Source of the DNA: Acanthaster planci
Lineage: Eukaryota; Echinodermata; Asteroidea; Valvatida; Acanthasteridae
Reading direction: 5' to 3'
NCBI RefSeq assembly: GCF_001949145.1
Contig: NW_019091369.1
Location: 3,958,945 to 4,020,944, forward strand
Length of the DNA: 62,000 nucleotides
The notes beneath the pieces were generated by a model. That model made no database searches. It was given only the letters and a program-made list of their open reading frames with translations, and was not told where the DNA came from. The position numbers and the translations under genes are program-made. Position 1 is the stretch's first letter. The number at the start of each line of letters is the position of its first letter. Positions 13,464 to 25,145 of the stretch are shown in pieces.

Positions 13464-13645
13464 GGTGTGTTCGCGCGGTTACTCCTGTTAACACTAGTAA
13501 GATGCGTGCGCATTACACTCAGTTAAGGAGTATACCCCCCTCTAGCGAGAGTATACTCTCATTGACCCTCGGGTCGTACTTCAGCCGTTCGAGCGCTCAG
13601 GTGGTATATTCGTCCTAACACGAGTAGCTCGCTCGAACGCACCCT
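13464..13645. mobile_element. MITE-like element with imperfect terminal inverted repeats
   Basis: The left end GGTGTGTTCGCGCGG...TACTCCTGTTA is mirrored by the right end, whose complement reads GGGTGCGTTCGAGCGAGC then TACTCGTGTTA. The interior is CpG-rich with a small palindrome around GAGTATAC...GTATACTC. There is no open frame. Confidence 0.55.
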
Positions 13646-13810
13646 TTGAGTTGCTAGGCTACAAACGTTTGAAGGAAAACATCGGTAAAAAGATTTAATT
13701 TCTGAGCTTTGCGTCATTAATCGAAATTGCATGAATCAGCCAGTTCGTTGTCCGCTCCGAGCAGGGACAAAAGAGGGAATATGGAAGGGCTGCGCAGCAC
13801 CGTGATCAGA

Positions 13811-13860
13811 ATATCGACAAGAATATAAGATTGAATTTAATCTTATATTCTTGTCGATAT
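13811..13860. repeat. Perfect 22-bp palindrome with 6-bp loop
   Basis: The arm at 13811-13832 is the exact reverse complement of 13839-13860, separated by GAATTT. The AT-rich stem reads ATATCGACAAGAATATAAGA and onwards. It lies 14 bp before the next MITE. Confidence 0.9.
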
Positions 13861-13874
13861 ATTGATCTCCATTA

Positions 13875-14067
13875 TATCCGGTTCGTAAGTGTGACGTCAC
13901 TTCAGTTTAAACCACGCCCACTGCACACATGCACTGCACATAGAGTTACATGCACTGATTGCCGTTTACGTGGAACCATGGAACCGGAAGTTAACGCGAT
14001 CGTCCAATGGGAGCCTGCAAATCGTGGCGCGTCTGCCTTTGTGACGAAATCACTTACGAACCGGATA
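13875..14067. mobile_element. MITE with 17-bp perfect terminal inverted repeats
   Basis: It begins TATCCGGTTCGTAAGTG and ends with the exact complement CACTTACGAACCGGATA, 193 bp in all. A GTGACG/CGTCAC-like motif follows just inside each end. No coding capacity is evident. Confidence 0.8.
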
Positions 14068-14319
14068 GACTGGATAGCACATCGCGCATTGTTTGTGCAC
14101 AAAATGCGCGGCTGAACAATGGTGGTGCTTCAGGAGGGTAAGGTGATGCTGTATGCTGTGCATTTCTGGTCAACATTCCTTTTTCTCATGGGATGATGGC
14201 TGAGCCCTCGACCCACTCCCGAAAACAAGCCAAAAATAAAGAGAAAATGTAAGAATACAATTTTCGCTGTTGGAACACCGAACTGGCTCATTGGTTGCAA
14301 TGCGACGACGATCTTCCAT

Positions 14320-17294
14320 TTAGTTCTTGACGATGTTGTGTTCAGGACCAAACGGGAAGTGGCTGATGTTTTCTCCCCCTGACTCTGTCAGCACCAAGAT
14401 GTTGTGTTCACGGTATCCACCTGCACCTGGCTGGCCCTCTGGTATAGTGATCATCGGTTCCATAGAAACCACCATGTTTGGTTCTAGAACGGTCTCTATG
14501 TCTTCTCGAAACTCCAAAGCTACCAAAGAAAGATCAGTCAGAAAACTTGCTTCAAGTAGCGAAAAATACATCCCGAGCTTACATAAGATTTTATGTCGAT
14601 GCACCGAATTACACAACCGGTTGCTTCAGCTCCACCCCTCCCCCGAAACGACAATTTTTCAAGGTCATCTGAGTGTGGGTTGGTCAGTTTTATCTCTTAC
14701 AGCCATCTAAGGTTATATTTAAACCTTTTGTCATTGTGAGTTGGTTCCTCTTAACTTTAAGTTTACCTGCTTCCCTGCCATAGTAATGACACAGGGTTCC
14801 AAACGAATGGCCATAACCAAAGGTACGATACTTCAGCAGGTCGTGCTTCTTGAAAATTTCATTCAACTCTCGCGCGATGTCTTTACATTTGACCCCTGGT
14901 TTGATGAGTTCCATTCCCCGGCGATGTACCTCACAGTTAACCTCCCATAAACGAATGTTCTCATCGGTGGCATGGTCAATAAACAGGGTTCGTTCAAGGG
15001 CCGTGTAGTAACTGAGCGCAGAAAAAAAGTAGTTGTTGTTGGGCAGATCCTGAACGTCGAGTGATGACAACTCTACTCATCAATGGAATGACTTGGCGCG
15101 TTTTTAACAAACACTTTGTTACAAGATGTAAATGCATGTACCTGTAAATGGTTTGTTTTTGTCAGTAATTTGCTCAATTTGGCGAACGATGGTGGAAATT
15201 TAAAAACGCAAAGCCGGTGGAAAAATGGTTACTTTCTGTGTGTGTTCTGTTGTAAACAACGAACAATGTCCTTTGCCAAGTAACGTGTCGAATGTTGTAC
15301 CAGAAAATTTACTATTAATTTCTACATTTTTTGTGCTTTTGCATACTGTGTTGTTTAGTTTACTTTTTGATTTTTTTGGCATGACAGCTCTTATGACATT
15401 TGCAAATGTTCCTTTGTAGAATTTCTAAAGTAATTTTTTACCTGCAAAAATTAATAAACGCAAAACAAAAATGTTATGTCGGAATACAGATTCAGGCAGA
15501 AATGGATTAACAAGATCCCTTGCGTGGCTCACCCTGCAATCATTGGGAAGCAATTCAGACTGACGATATCTCCGCTTTTGAATGGTCTTGTGGTGACGGA
15601 ATTATGAGCTCCATCGGTGTTCACACCTCCTTGAATCCAAGACCAAGCTGGTGGAATGGGAAAACACGTCTTAACAAAACCCTGATAATGTTCAAATGTG
15701 TCTTGTTTTTACCTCCTTGGGTCTCCAAGTTGGGAAGCCTGTTTATTTATCCCCATCTCATTACTATACTAAATCTAACATACTGAGTGTAGCATCAACT
15801 GTCACGCTTAACACTATTCAAAACACTTTTACACTCGTCTGTAGCAAAAGGTTATCTGTCAGTTATGATGTTGAATGCATAAGTCGCGATGATCATTTAT
15901 TTTTACTAACTTTACGAAACATGTTTATTTTCATGGTAGCTATGAGCATATCAACGAAGCGTTAAGCACGTGTCGCACGATCAACATTACGTGGTTGACG
16001 TCGTGTGAATAGATTACATTATGATTATAACTTACTGTCTCGTATCTCATGATGTGGAAAGGTCTTTGCAATCTCTCTCACCATAGCCTCTGTTGACGCC
16101 AGTGCTACCTCGTGCTCAGGGACCCCGTCGGCCATAGCTGCGCGCGCAGCCTCGCCGCCAAGATCTGCTACGCGAGCGCCCTCTCTGATGAGCGCAATCT
16201 CTTCGGGTGATTTGATCATGCGCATATACATGCTAGGCTCTGCAATATCCACTAACTGGGCGCCAGGAACAGCGACTTGTAACTTCTTGTAGCTGTCAAC
16301 GGGAATGTGATCTAACTCACATCCAACCTGACAGAGAAGAAAAATGAAAGCAGCAAAGCAATTTAAATCTCGGAGTGACTTTCCTTGGAAATTTCATGCA
16401 CTTCCGTCACTATAATAAAGAAACCCTTTTTACCCAAACAGTTACTGTAACCGAAAATTGCCGTTTGTCTTTGTCACCTTTCCTTTGACGTGCTCCATCT
16501 CTTGCTTAACGGCCTTCCAAAAGTTGTCTCTTTGCCAATCTGTAAAGACAACTGTTTCTCCCACGTGATTCCTCCTACAAGAAAACCAATTCGACAAGAA
16601 AGGCTGAATTTCTTTTTATCTCACTGAATCCTGACGTTCGGCCTCCTGAAGTGTATTGGTAACAGAAATGCGCCTTGTCTTTTTGTAAGGAGCTTAAATT
16701 GCCTATTTAGAACCAAAGAGAGACAATTTTCATCTTAATCCTGCATACCTCAAATTAGTAACAGTTACATTATGAGAAGACACCAAACATACACTCTGTA
16801 CTACTGCAAGATACTGCAGTTACCCCAACATAACAGAAGTGGTGATGCTTTAATGAAGCTGGATCAAAACTTGACAGCAAAAGTTATTTCAAAAACTTCA
16901 AATATCATACGGTTGGATGTCAGTGGTGGAAGCAGCGCCTGGCTGTCTTGACTGCGGGCTTACGGTTCATCAACATGAAATGATCTGTAGCCACAAGCAA
17001 GTGACCTCTCGTAAGCGCACGTGTACAGACTACTGTGGTCGAGACTTTTGGAAATCTGCCAAAGCACTACCTGTCCGGCTGTCCGTAGTCAATTAGAGCT
17101 GATATGATAGCCACTTTTTCAGGGGTGACAACGAGGCCATACGGTCGGCCAAAGGAAAGATAGAGGAAATCTGAGTAGTAGTTGATGCAGTGATACGAGG
17201 TGAATAGGGCGCCACCTATCGAGTTCTTGTCCATATAGTTACGGAGCTTGCTCAGTCTCCCCTCCATTTCTGCCTTGGAGAATGTTGGTTTCAT
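14320..17294 (-). CDS. Creatinase (creatine amidinohydrolase), M24 'pita-bread' family
   Basis: Minus-strand exons: 17071-17294, 16478-16574, 16036-16327, 15533-15647, 14767-15011, 14320-14519. They give 1173 bp, 390 residues; Pseudomonas creatinase is about 403. The enzyme hydrolyses creatine to sarcosine and urea. Similarity to the bacterial enzyme runs end to end: INYYSDFLY and SFGRPY (residues about 37-51), TDWQRDN, NTDGAHN, YYTALERTLF, GYGHSFG, REDIETVLEP, SMEPM, GAGGYREHN and GPEHNI. Residues known in the bacterial active site are kept: Phe and Arg in SFGRPY (F48, R50), the catalytic His in DGAHN (H219), Glu in ALERT, Arg in FRED, and Glu in SMEPM. These motifs separate it from prolidases and aminopeptidase P, which use metal ligands. 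Five spliced introns show it is a resident animal gene, not bacterial contamination. A short further 5' exon is possible because the model lacks about 14 N-terminal residues. Confidence 0.93.
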
Positions 17295-17974
17295 CTGGTG
17301 GAGGATTTAATCATTACAGGTGATAAATAATTGTACAAATCATTTTCGGTAACGAAGTTCCTTATTATTGCTTTATTTTTCTTAATTCAACTAGGGTTAA
17401 ACCTTATCAGTTGCTGTTCTCCCTCCAGAGACCCTAAGGGAAGAAGACAATGAAGAAATGTTACAGATGGGCGGAAAGGTGCAAATAAATTCTCAGCGAA
17501 AAACCCACGGAATCAGGTCCCGGCCGAGAAACGAATCTGTATGTAAGACATTAGTGCCACAACCAGCGTGTGAACCAACTCACGCGCTTACTTCATTCAT
17601 TTGCAGTACACCAATGATTTCTTTTTACAATACAAACCATGCATATGCCGCACTTTTCTGTCTCAGCCTCATTATTTTGTGCTTCTGTCACTATTTCATA
17701 GATTCATGAGCAAAACCAGGAAGAAAACATCATTGTTACACTGATCTGAGCACTCAAACTCAAACACATAAAATTGGCATAAGAATTGGCCAATACATAG
17801 AATTATTTACATTATTTCAATTAACAAAACAACAGGCTTGCACTAGCGAGATTAGAAAAGGCCATGCCAAGCAAAACCAAATTAATAAAGCAGCCATGCA
17901 AAAAAAAACCATTGAAGTGACATTGTACAGACACACAACTCGGCCAAACAAAGGAAAACATTAATACTAGACAT
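17295..17974. other. Upstream of creatinase; nothing recognised
   Basis: This holds the presumed creatinase promoter or 5' UTR and unassigned DNA up to the left edge of the Polinton remnant. An 83-codon plus-strand open frame (17458-17709) has no recognisable similarity. Confidence 0.4.
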
Positions 17975-18688
17975 TAACTTTAACGTGGGTTCCCGGTATA
18001 AAGAAGCAGAACCGTTGATCAGTAAACGTCTGAAGCAGTGAAGAAAATTTACGAGCGATCAACTCTGGACTGGCCCAAAATTATAATGGTAGACTCGGGA
18101 TCTGAATTTAAAGGCGAGTTTATAAAGTTAATGACAAAAAATAAAGTAGAAATTCAAGTGGGCGAGCTGGGTGTACATAGATCGCAGGGGATCGTGGAAA
18201 GGTTTAACCGTACATTGGCCGAGCGTTTATTTGGTCATCAATACGCGCAAGAAATGTTAAACGTGGGTGAGCGAAACGTAGAATGGGTAGAACGTTTGCC
18301 CCAGGTCGTGAAATCGTTAAACGAGGAAAAACGCGTTTAATTGATGCCGTTCCTGCCGAGACCGTCAAATTAGACCAATTAAGGGAAACAAATACCTAGT
18401 GCATCTGTTAAAAGCGCGTCGCGTGAATTACCTCCAAGCGTGGTCGTTCGGTATTTATATTACCCGGGCGAGCAAGAGGGCGGCACCATCAGAAGGGCGA
18501 CAGATCCTGTCTGGTCAGTAGACGTTTATCAAGCGGAGAAGCGCACCAGTCAATTTAAACGAGTCCGGGGTAAAAGGGTAAAGACAGGTCCCACTTTATA
18601 TTATTTATTAAACGGGCCAAATAGGAGTTTCGTCAAAGAGGAACTGCAAGTCGTACCCGAAGATACCGAATTACCGCCCGAGTCTTAA
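17975..18688 (+). pseudogene. Polinton integrase, 5'-truncated and frameshifted
   Basis: The visible part starts inside the DDE core, near NVGSRYKEAEP. It continues with a VDSGSEF motif carrying the second catalytic Asp, then IVERFNRTLAERLFGHQYAQ carrying the catalytic Glu. The C-terminal part (18440-18688) has the VRYLYYPGE and RRATDPVWS motifs typical of Polinton integrases. The zinc-binding N-terminus and first catalytic Asp are missing. Frames change near 18028, 18330 and 18395, so no intact protein can be made. It ends about where the polymerase relic ends on the other strand. Confidence 0.88.
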
Positions 18689-18689
18689 C

Positions 18690-21600
18690 TGCGCAAAAAA
18701 CTGACCTCGATTTATGGTGCCCGTAAGCCAACGTATCAACCCCGTTTGATAATATATAGCGCTTTGTGTCTAACGGTGAGAAGCTCAACTTATTTTTCGA
18801 CACAGTGAATACCTGATGTTTATCGGATTTAAATAGCTGCTGTTTATTGAAATGCTGCTTCTGTTCAAATAAGCAACTTTTATACATATCTTGCGATATG
18901 TTTCTTTGAGTTACTACTTTTGTCACGCCTTTCACCTTCTTTAAATTTTGATCAGTAGTTAAGATCGAATACAAATTCGTCTTTCATTTTCCCAATGACT
19001 TTTTTATTTTTGATGCTGTAAAGTTGATGATCGGGCGGGTAATTGCTAAAGTCAAACAATTTAAGCTTTTTACTCAAATAGCCGTTTAAATCGTCGGTTT
19101 GAATCTGAACTAACAGAGAATCAGTGTCCGTGTACAAGAGACAGACATTTGAACCAAAATTTGATTTTAGTTCGTTGTAATAGAAATCGTACATTAAAGT
19201 TTTGGATAGGTCGAGCACGCTTACTCCGCAACAGATCGGCTTATTTAGCTTGGTCTTTACGCGATACATTTCCTTAAATGAAAGATCGTACTCTTTGAAC
19301 GGCACGGTTGATTTGTAATTCGGTGTAAAAGTTAATTTTTTGTACTTATCTGCGTCCTGTAAGTCCCTCAATAAATGACCGTCCATACGATATCTAACAT
19401 TCTCCATAGTCTTGCCAAAAACAGCATTATTCATCAATCTGAAGAAATCCTTCTCAAAATCGGATTTGGCCAATTTGCGCAATTCGGTGTTTTTGTCGAT
19501 ATAGCTTTTCATCCAAGGCAATTGTTTAAACGACATGACGCGGTGTGCCTCTTTTAATTCTAATACTAGTTCTAAATATTTCTGTAAAGTTCTGTAGTGA
19601 ACCACGTATTTTTGTTTAGTGCTTAATGTGACCACGAGTTTGTCTACCGAGGTTATTTTTTCTCCGTTGCTAATTAAATTTTGTTGGTAGCTTGAAAACC
19701 ATTCATTAGGCACTACTAAATTTTCAGGTGCCAGCGGGAAACCGTTGTGTTTGTCGTGTAGGTGTTGCGGGTAGTCTAAAGTTACTTCAAACATGTAACC
19801 GCGCGTGTCTTCGGCTCTTAACTTGGAAATAAACTCGGGAGTAAATTTGTCTAAGCTTTTTAGCCACTGAAACTCACCCACGGGTAACGACTGACTCATG
19901 GCCCAGCCGTATAAATTATTTGCGTCCAGGTACATGATGTATGACTCCGGTTGATTTGGGTCGTAGTCAGGCAGGCCTGGGTTGTTCGCCTTTGCATATC
20001 GCTTTGCACCCACACTAGAGATCCCACCTCTTTTTGCCCTTTCAAAAAACAAGTGCTTGTCTAGCTATGTCTGTCAGTAGTTCCAATTGTGTACCTGAAT
20101 GCTTTAACAATGCATGCCACGACAGACCCGGTGACGTGTAATAGTTGGCCGGGTCAAGGCCGTAGTTCTGTGTACAGACTTTACGGAACAGCCGCTAGCA
20201 ATAACACGTCTGTTTCCACGTATAGGTCGTGGTAGTCGCCTAGGTTTTACAACCAAAAGTGTGCCATACTGTTTCTGCGCTAGCGTATTCTTGCTCAGTC
20301 ACGGTGGACTGTCTCAAAGTGCTATAAAACGCGTTTACTGGTGGTAAACTCGTGTCTTGGAACCAATCAAAGGAATCGATATATTTGTAAGGGTAAATTC
20401 CCTTTTCCAACAATAAATTTGTATTTTCTGGAAACCTTTCGCGAAGTAAGTTAAAATCATCGGGTGAACAGTTTTTAACCAACCGATCTAGCGAAGCCGC
20501 CATGAAATGAAAGGAGTCTAAGAACCTGAGTTGGCCAAATGAAAACGAAATGTAGTTCTCAGTATTTTTAGCAATTAATTTTATTTCTTCCCCGTTAAAC
20601 TCGTGAGCGCCTTGCATGATTAAGTGCGCGTCATATTTCTCGAGATTATGTAAAATAACCGGAATGGGCGTTTGATTCGGGACGACTTTTAACTTGAGAT
20701 TACAACTGGCATGCGCGGGGCCTCGGTACTTCCCTGTGACATGGCAGTGATCTCTGACCTTTCTAAATTTGTTGATGGGCTTTGTACACGTCATACATAG
20801 CAATTCTCTAAACCCAGCTTCGTTTACAGAACTGTGTTCAGCTTTTTCGTCCTTTGCTTTCGGCTCATTTGGAATTGGACACTGACACTGAGATTCCTTT
20901 GTCTTGCCGATAAGCTTTTCACAGATCCAGCAGCGTTTACAATTTCGTAGATTTTTTGTAACTTGGGTGACCAGATCAACGGCTCTTTGTTTTGAAATGT
21001 TTCGTTGATCTTGTCTGCTTCCTCAGAAAGCGACTGCACAAATTTAACCGCCGCGTCTTTACCTCTATAAATCTCGCGTAAAGTGCAAATCCCGTGGCAT
21101 CTCACGACCGTGTATGAGTAGCCGCAAGGCTTATGGATTTGTGTTTTGACCGTGTTTGTATCTGTTGGTGGTAATTTTTCTAAAACCGACTCAAAATCAG
21201 CGTAAATGACAAAAGGTACGGCTTGCTTATTTTTATAATTTTCAAACTTGAGAATATTTTCGCCTTTGGCGGGTAATTCGACTTTACAGGGGGCCACATC
21301 TAACCCTTGGCAATCTTCTTTGTGCCCTCTTAACTTTTCTTCTGTTTGAAAATGCGACATGCAGTTAAAGCACCGGTGTTTTTGGCCGTTGTGTTGATCG
21401 ATATCGCCCGTCAACCGAGAAAAGTTTTTAATCCAGCAGTAGTGACTCTTTTCACTTGGGTAAAATAAAGTAAATTGATCGGTTCACCTAAGCGCTTACT
21501 GTTGTAAAGAATGTAAAGACCGTCTTTTTTTCGTAACCAAACACGTTGATTGCTAAGTTGTTTTGCGATTCGATACGTGGGATCTGAGATATGGGTGTTG

Positions 21601-22541
21601 GAAAGCTTATGTTCGTAAAATTTAGACCGTCGGTTTCTGTGTAAGTCGAGGTGCGCTTGTTGGATATGTAACATTTTGGATTAACTTCAATTTGACTTTT
21701 GACGTAGTCTGAATATAACTTTAAAGCCGCTCTCAGTGCCCATCTGATGCACTGCTGGTCGTTATTTTGGACGTTCATTATTACTTTTATGTGCCCCAAT
21801 TACGCAGGTAACGGAATGTAAGTCGCACCCACCGGGTTGTATTTAACCACGCTGATGTAAAAAGCGACAACTTTATCAAAGATCCATCCCGATCCTCGTT
21901 GTGTATGAGCCTGCATAACCTCTATCTATTTTTGCCTCTGTTCAGCGATTGCATTTTTCACGTCGGCTTCATTTGCAACTTATTTATTTTCGCTCGGAAA
22001 GGTGAATGTGCCAAGTTCAGTTTTTTTCGGGTTTTTTCAATCTAAACTGCACTTTTAGAGCCGTTTGCAATTTGTACGAACCCACTTCCTTTAACTCCTC
22101 CAACGCTTTCTTCTCGATGAAAGTTTTGTAAAAATCAAAAAAGTGCACGAGGTCGTATTCAAAGAAACGGGGTATCAATTCCCAATTGCGGTAGTTACCC
22201 TTAAAGCGCCTCACGTTTTTAATGTCGACTTCTGCAATTTCCTCGGGCTAAGTGTAAGCTTTAATCGCTTCAATAAAGTCTTGTTTAACATATCTATCTT
22301 TGTGTGCAAAAGGAATATCGTGTTTTTGAACCGTTTTCAACAGCTGCCGATATGATTGGCGCGGGAGGTACCTGAATTGTTTCTGGTCTACTCGTATGGC
22401 TTCAATGAGCTCGGGTTTGGTGTGAAATTTACACTTGGGTGCCGGTAATGGGATGTTATACTGCTTGACAAAATCTTCTAAAAACGCCTTCTTAAATCGA
22501 TTAAAGGTCGATAGTAGAGGTCTGTGTTTTGGGTTGCTCAT
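18690..22541 (-). pseudogene. Polinton protein-primed DNA polymerase B, multiply frameshifted
   Basis: One gene of roughly 1,280 codons is broken into several frames. From its N-terminus: 22017-22541; 21411-21799 (keeps CIRWALRAAL and LAINVFGYEK); 20824-21414 (zinc-finger-like CFNCMSHF...H...C, then the exonuclease motif YADFES); 20240-20803 (HCHVTGKYRGPAHASCN, then HNLEKYDAHL); 18952-20052 (palm motifs [20 protein letters not shown] and YTDTDSL); C-terminal thumb in the frame of 18633-18974. Frame breaks fall near 22016-21800, 21411, 20815, 20240-20050 and 18965. The palm motifs are intact, so the insertion is not very old, but the gene cannot be translated. It copied the element using a terminal protein primer. 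Confidence 0.9.
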
Positions 22542-23353
22542 GTCTCTATTTATATATAGATTTCTAAAATCTTTCTAATTTTTCTATAGACTTGACTTGA
22601 CATGTTTTTTTTTTCGGTTGTAAATTGTGAAAAGTCATGAGTTCAGGCCGGGCAAGTCGACACTTGTAGTGACCGGAAAAGCGAGGGGAAGTCCCTTTTT
22701 TTGTTTGAGAGTCACGTGGTAGGTTGTTTGTGCGGTCGATGCTGGCCGGCGCACGTCGCGAGTTGTTGACAAAAAAGTGCGCCGGGGTCAAAAGGTCAAG
22801 GTGAGTGAAGAGGAAAAGGCAGGTGGCGCAGAACTCTCCAATCCCTACTCAGTACTGCCCGTCTGCATATTGATTCACTTCTTCCCTATTACGATAATGA
22901 TTACATTTACCTTTTCTCCATTGGAAAATGTCATCAAACTGGGCATAGCCTCATTTGTACTGGACGTTGACCAACACCGACTGTTAATGCCGGCCAGGCG
23001 CCTTCGGCCATTGTCAGTTTCCAAGGCAGGTGCACACCTTGGCAGGGATGCGGCACAACATTGGAATACGCCTGTTGCTGACCAGCTAACGCGAAAGGCA
23101 AGGCCTGCTTGACGTGCACTACTGAACATGACCGATATCATGTTGAGAACTACCTTCGAATAGATTCACACTCCAAAATGGATGCAGAATATACCGAAGT
23201 TCAGTCCAATGTGCAATGATCGCAGGCTAGATCAATGGACCTTGAAATGCATGAGCGTCTATGCAGTATGCAATCATTATCAGCAGTTATGTAGACTTGT
23301 TACCACGCCATTGATAAGCAAATTTTGTCCGCCAATCGTGCACCCATGTTTAG
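22542..23353. other. Flank of the Polinton remnant; no gene recognised
   Basis: This lies upstream of the polymerase start codon and may hold more of the element. I searched for terminal inverted repeats matching the 17975 side and saw none. Overlapping open frames at 22777-23141 on both strands show no similarity I can name. Confidence 0.4.
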
Positions 23354-23745
23354 TACGGGCCAAGAAGGCAGAACTCGATAGCGGTCTCGATCAAGCATAA
23401 AATAATGCCGCACGCGCCGATTTCCATTGCGCCCTCTCGTGACTTCATTTCACCAATCGACGGCTCGTTCTACCGTCTTGGGAATCTCCTACAAACTGTT
23501 TAAGTTTTTCTTTAATTTTTCTACAGATTTCCGGAGGAACCAATCAGCGCCCGGGATCGGGAAATTCCAGTTGAATCTGTATGTGATAAATATGGATCAA
23601 TGACCTGCATCACAGGAGTTATTACGCGATAAAATGTACTGTATTATGCATGTGCCAGCGCTGTTGTTTTGTTTTAATGGCGCTTTGGCTATTTTCGCCA
23701 ATAACTGTATTCATACACTTTATTAATCGGCATCACATTACGGAG

Positions 23746-24614
23746 NNNNNNNNNNNNNNNNNNNNNNNNNNNNNNNNNNNNNNNNNNNNNNNNNNNNNNN
23801 NNNNNNNNNNNNNNNNNNNNNNNNNNNNNNNNNNNNNNNNNNNNNNNNNNNNNNNNNNNNNNNNNNNNNNNNNNNNNNNNNNNNNNNNNNNNNNNNNNNN
23901 NNNNNNNNNNNNNNNNNNNNNNNNNNNNNNNNNNNNNNNNNNNNNNNNNNNNNNNNNNNNNNNNNNNNNNNNNNNNNNNNNNNNNNNNNNNNNNNNNNNN
24001 NNNNNNNNNNNNNNNNNNNNNNNNNNNNNNNNNNNNNNNNNNNNNNNNNNNNNNNNNNNNNNNNNNNNNNNNNNNNNNNNNNNNNNNNNNNNNNNNNNNN
24101 NNNNNNNNNNNNNNNNNNNNNNNNNNNNNNNNNNNNNNNNNNNNNNNNNNNNNNNNNNNNNNNNNNNNNNNNNNNNNNNNNNNNNNNNNNNNNNNNNNNN
24201 NNNNNNNNNNNNNNNNNNNNNNNNNNNNNNNNNNNNNNNNNNNNNNNNNNNNNNNNNNNNNNNNNNNNNNNNNNNNNNNNNNNNNNNNNNNNNNNNNNNN
24301 NNNNNNNNNNNNNNNNNNNNNNNNNNNNNNNNNNNNNNNNNNNNNNNNNNNNNNNNNNNNNNNNNNNNNNNNNNNNNNNNNNNNNNNNNNNNNNNNNNNN
24401 NNNNNNNNNNNNNNNNNNNNNNNNNNNNNNNNNNNNNNNNNNNNNNNNNNNNNNNNNNNNNNNNNNNNNNNNNNNNNNNNNNNNNNNNNNNNNNNNNNNN
24501 NNNNNNNNNNNNNNNNNNNNNNNNNNNNNNNNNNNNNNNNNNNNNNNNNNNNNNNNNNNNNNNNNNNNNNNNNNNNNNNNNNNNNNNNNNNNNNNNNNNN
24601 NNNNNNNNNNNNNN
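23746..24614. other. Assembly gap (869 N)
   Basis: Run of N. Open frames reported across it carry no information. Confidence 1.
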
Positions 24615-24728
24615 CGAGTATGGACTGGAAACCAAATGCACTTAAAGCCTGGGCTAAGCCGGGATTCGAACCCGGGCCTCATTGGTGCAAAGCGAGGAAA
24701 GAACCACTACGCTAACCCGCTCCCCCTG
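24615..24728 (-). repeat. tRNA-derived SINE, 3' part lost in gap
   Basis: On the minus strand an A box (GGTTAGCGTAGTGG) is followed by a B box (GGGTTCGAATCCC) at tRNA spacing. After the tRNA head comes CATTTGGTTTCCAGTCCATA, a tail resembling the conserved body of SINEs known from cnidarians and other marine invertebrates. The putative acceptor arms (GGGGGAG and CTTAGCCC) do not pair, so this is not a working tRNA. Confidence 0.7.
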
Positions 24729-25145
24729 TCTGCGCTTTAACGCGTCACTTAACGTACTGATATCTCAGTAAAACCAATACTGTCACCGTCGATAATGGCC
24801 GCGGTCGATGCATTGGAACAAGGAGCGAAGAAGTGAGCATGTAAAAGACTTCTTATAACAAAACTGAAGAAACTACAAGCTGACGCTATTGATACAAACC
24901 CGCTTCAACGCTCCCACGGTGTTTTTTAAAATCCTTACCGCATCCTAGGGTCAATTGTGAATATTCATATTAAACTACTATTTTGCATGCAAAGGCCACG
25001 CCTCGGTTGTAGGAGCTGAGATTCCCAAGATAAGACGGTAGAACGAGCCGTCGATTGGTGAAATGAAGTCATGAGAGGGCGCAATGGAAATCGGGGCGCG
25101 CACCATATATTATGCGCGATCGAGTTCTGCCGTCTTAGCCCAAGA

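Larger units (their letters stand above)
17975..22541. mobile_element. Decayed Polinton/Maverick element
   Basis: A retroviral-type integrase (+) and a protein-primed family B DNA polymerase (-) lie tail to tail. That pairing is the hallmark of Polintons, large self-synthesising DNA transposons related to polintoviruses. No capsid, maturation protease or packaging ATPase gene was seen, and no terminal inverted repeats could be found at either edge. This is therefore an internal or truncated remnant. Both genes carry several frameshifts. Confidence 0.85.
23354..25145. repeat. Large inverted repeat (about 140-bp arms) around the assembly gap
   Basis: Left arm 23354-23492 and right arm 25009-25145 are reverse complements with few changes. 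Shared blocks include GGCAGAACTCGAT, GATTTCCATTGCGCCCTCTC, GACTTCATTTCACCAATCGA and CGGCTCGTTCTACCGTCTT. The right arm has an extra ATCTT near the inner end. The interval includes 869 unknown bases and a SINE piece. It may be a DNA transposon with long inverted ends or two opposed copies of one repeat. Confidence 0.8.

Noticed and set aside
23650-24682. Open frames of about 300 codons across 23650-24682
   Set aside because: They are almost entirely unknown bases of an assembly gap.
24655-24728. Functional tRNA gene
   Set aside because: A and B boxes are good but the acceptor arms do not pair, and a SINE-like tail follows.
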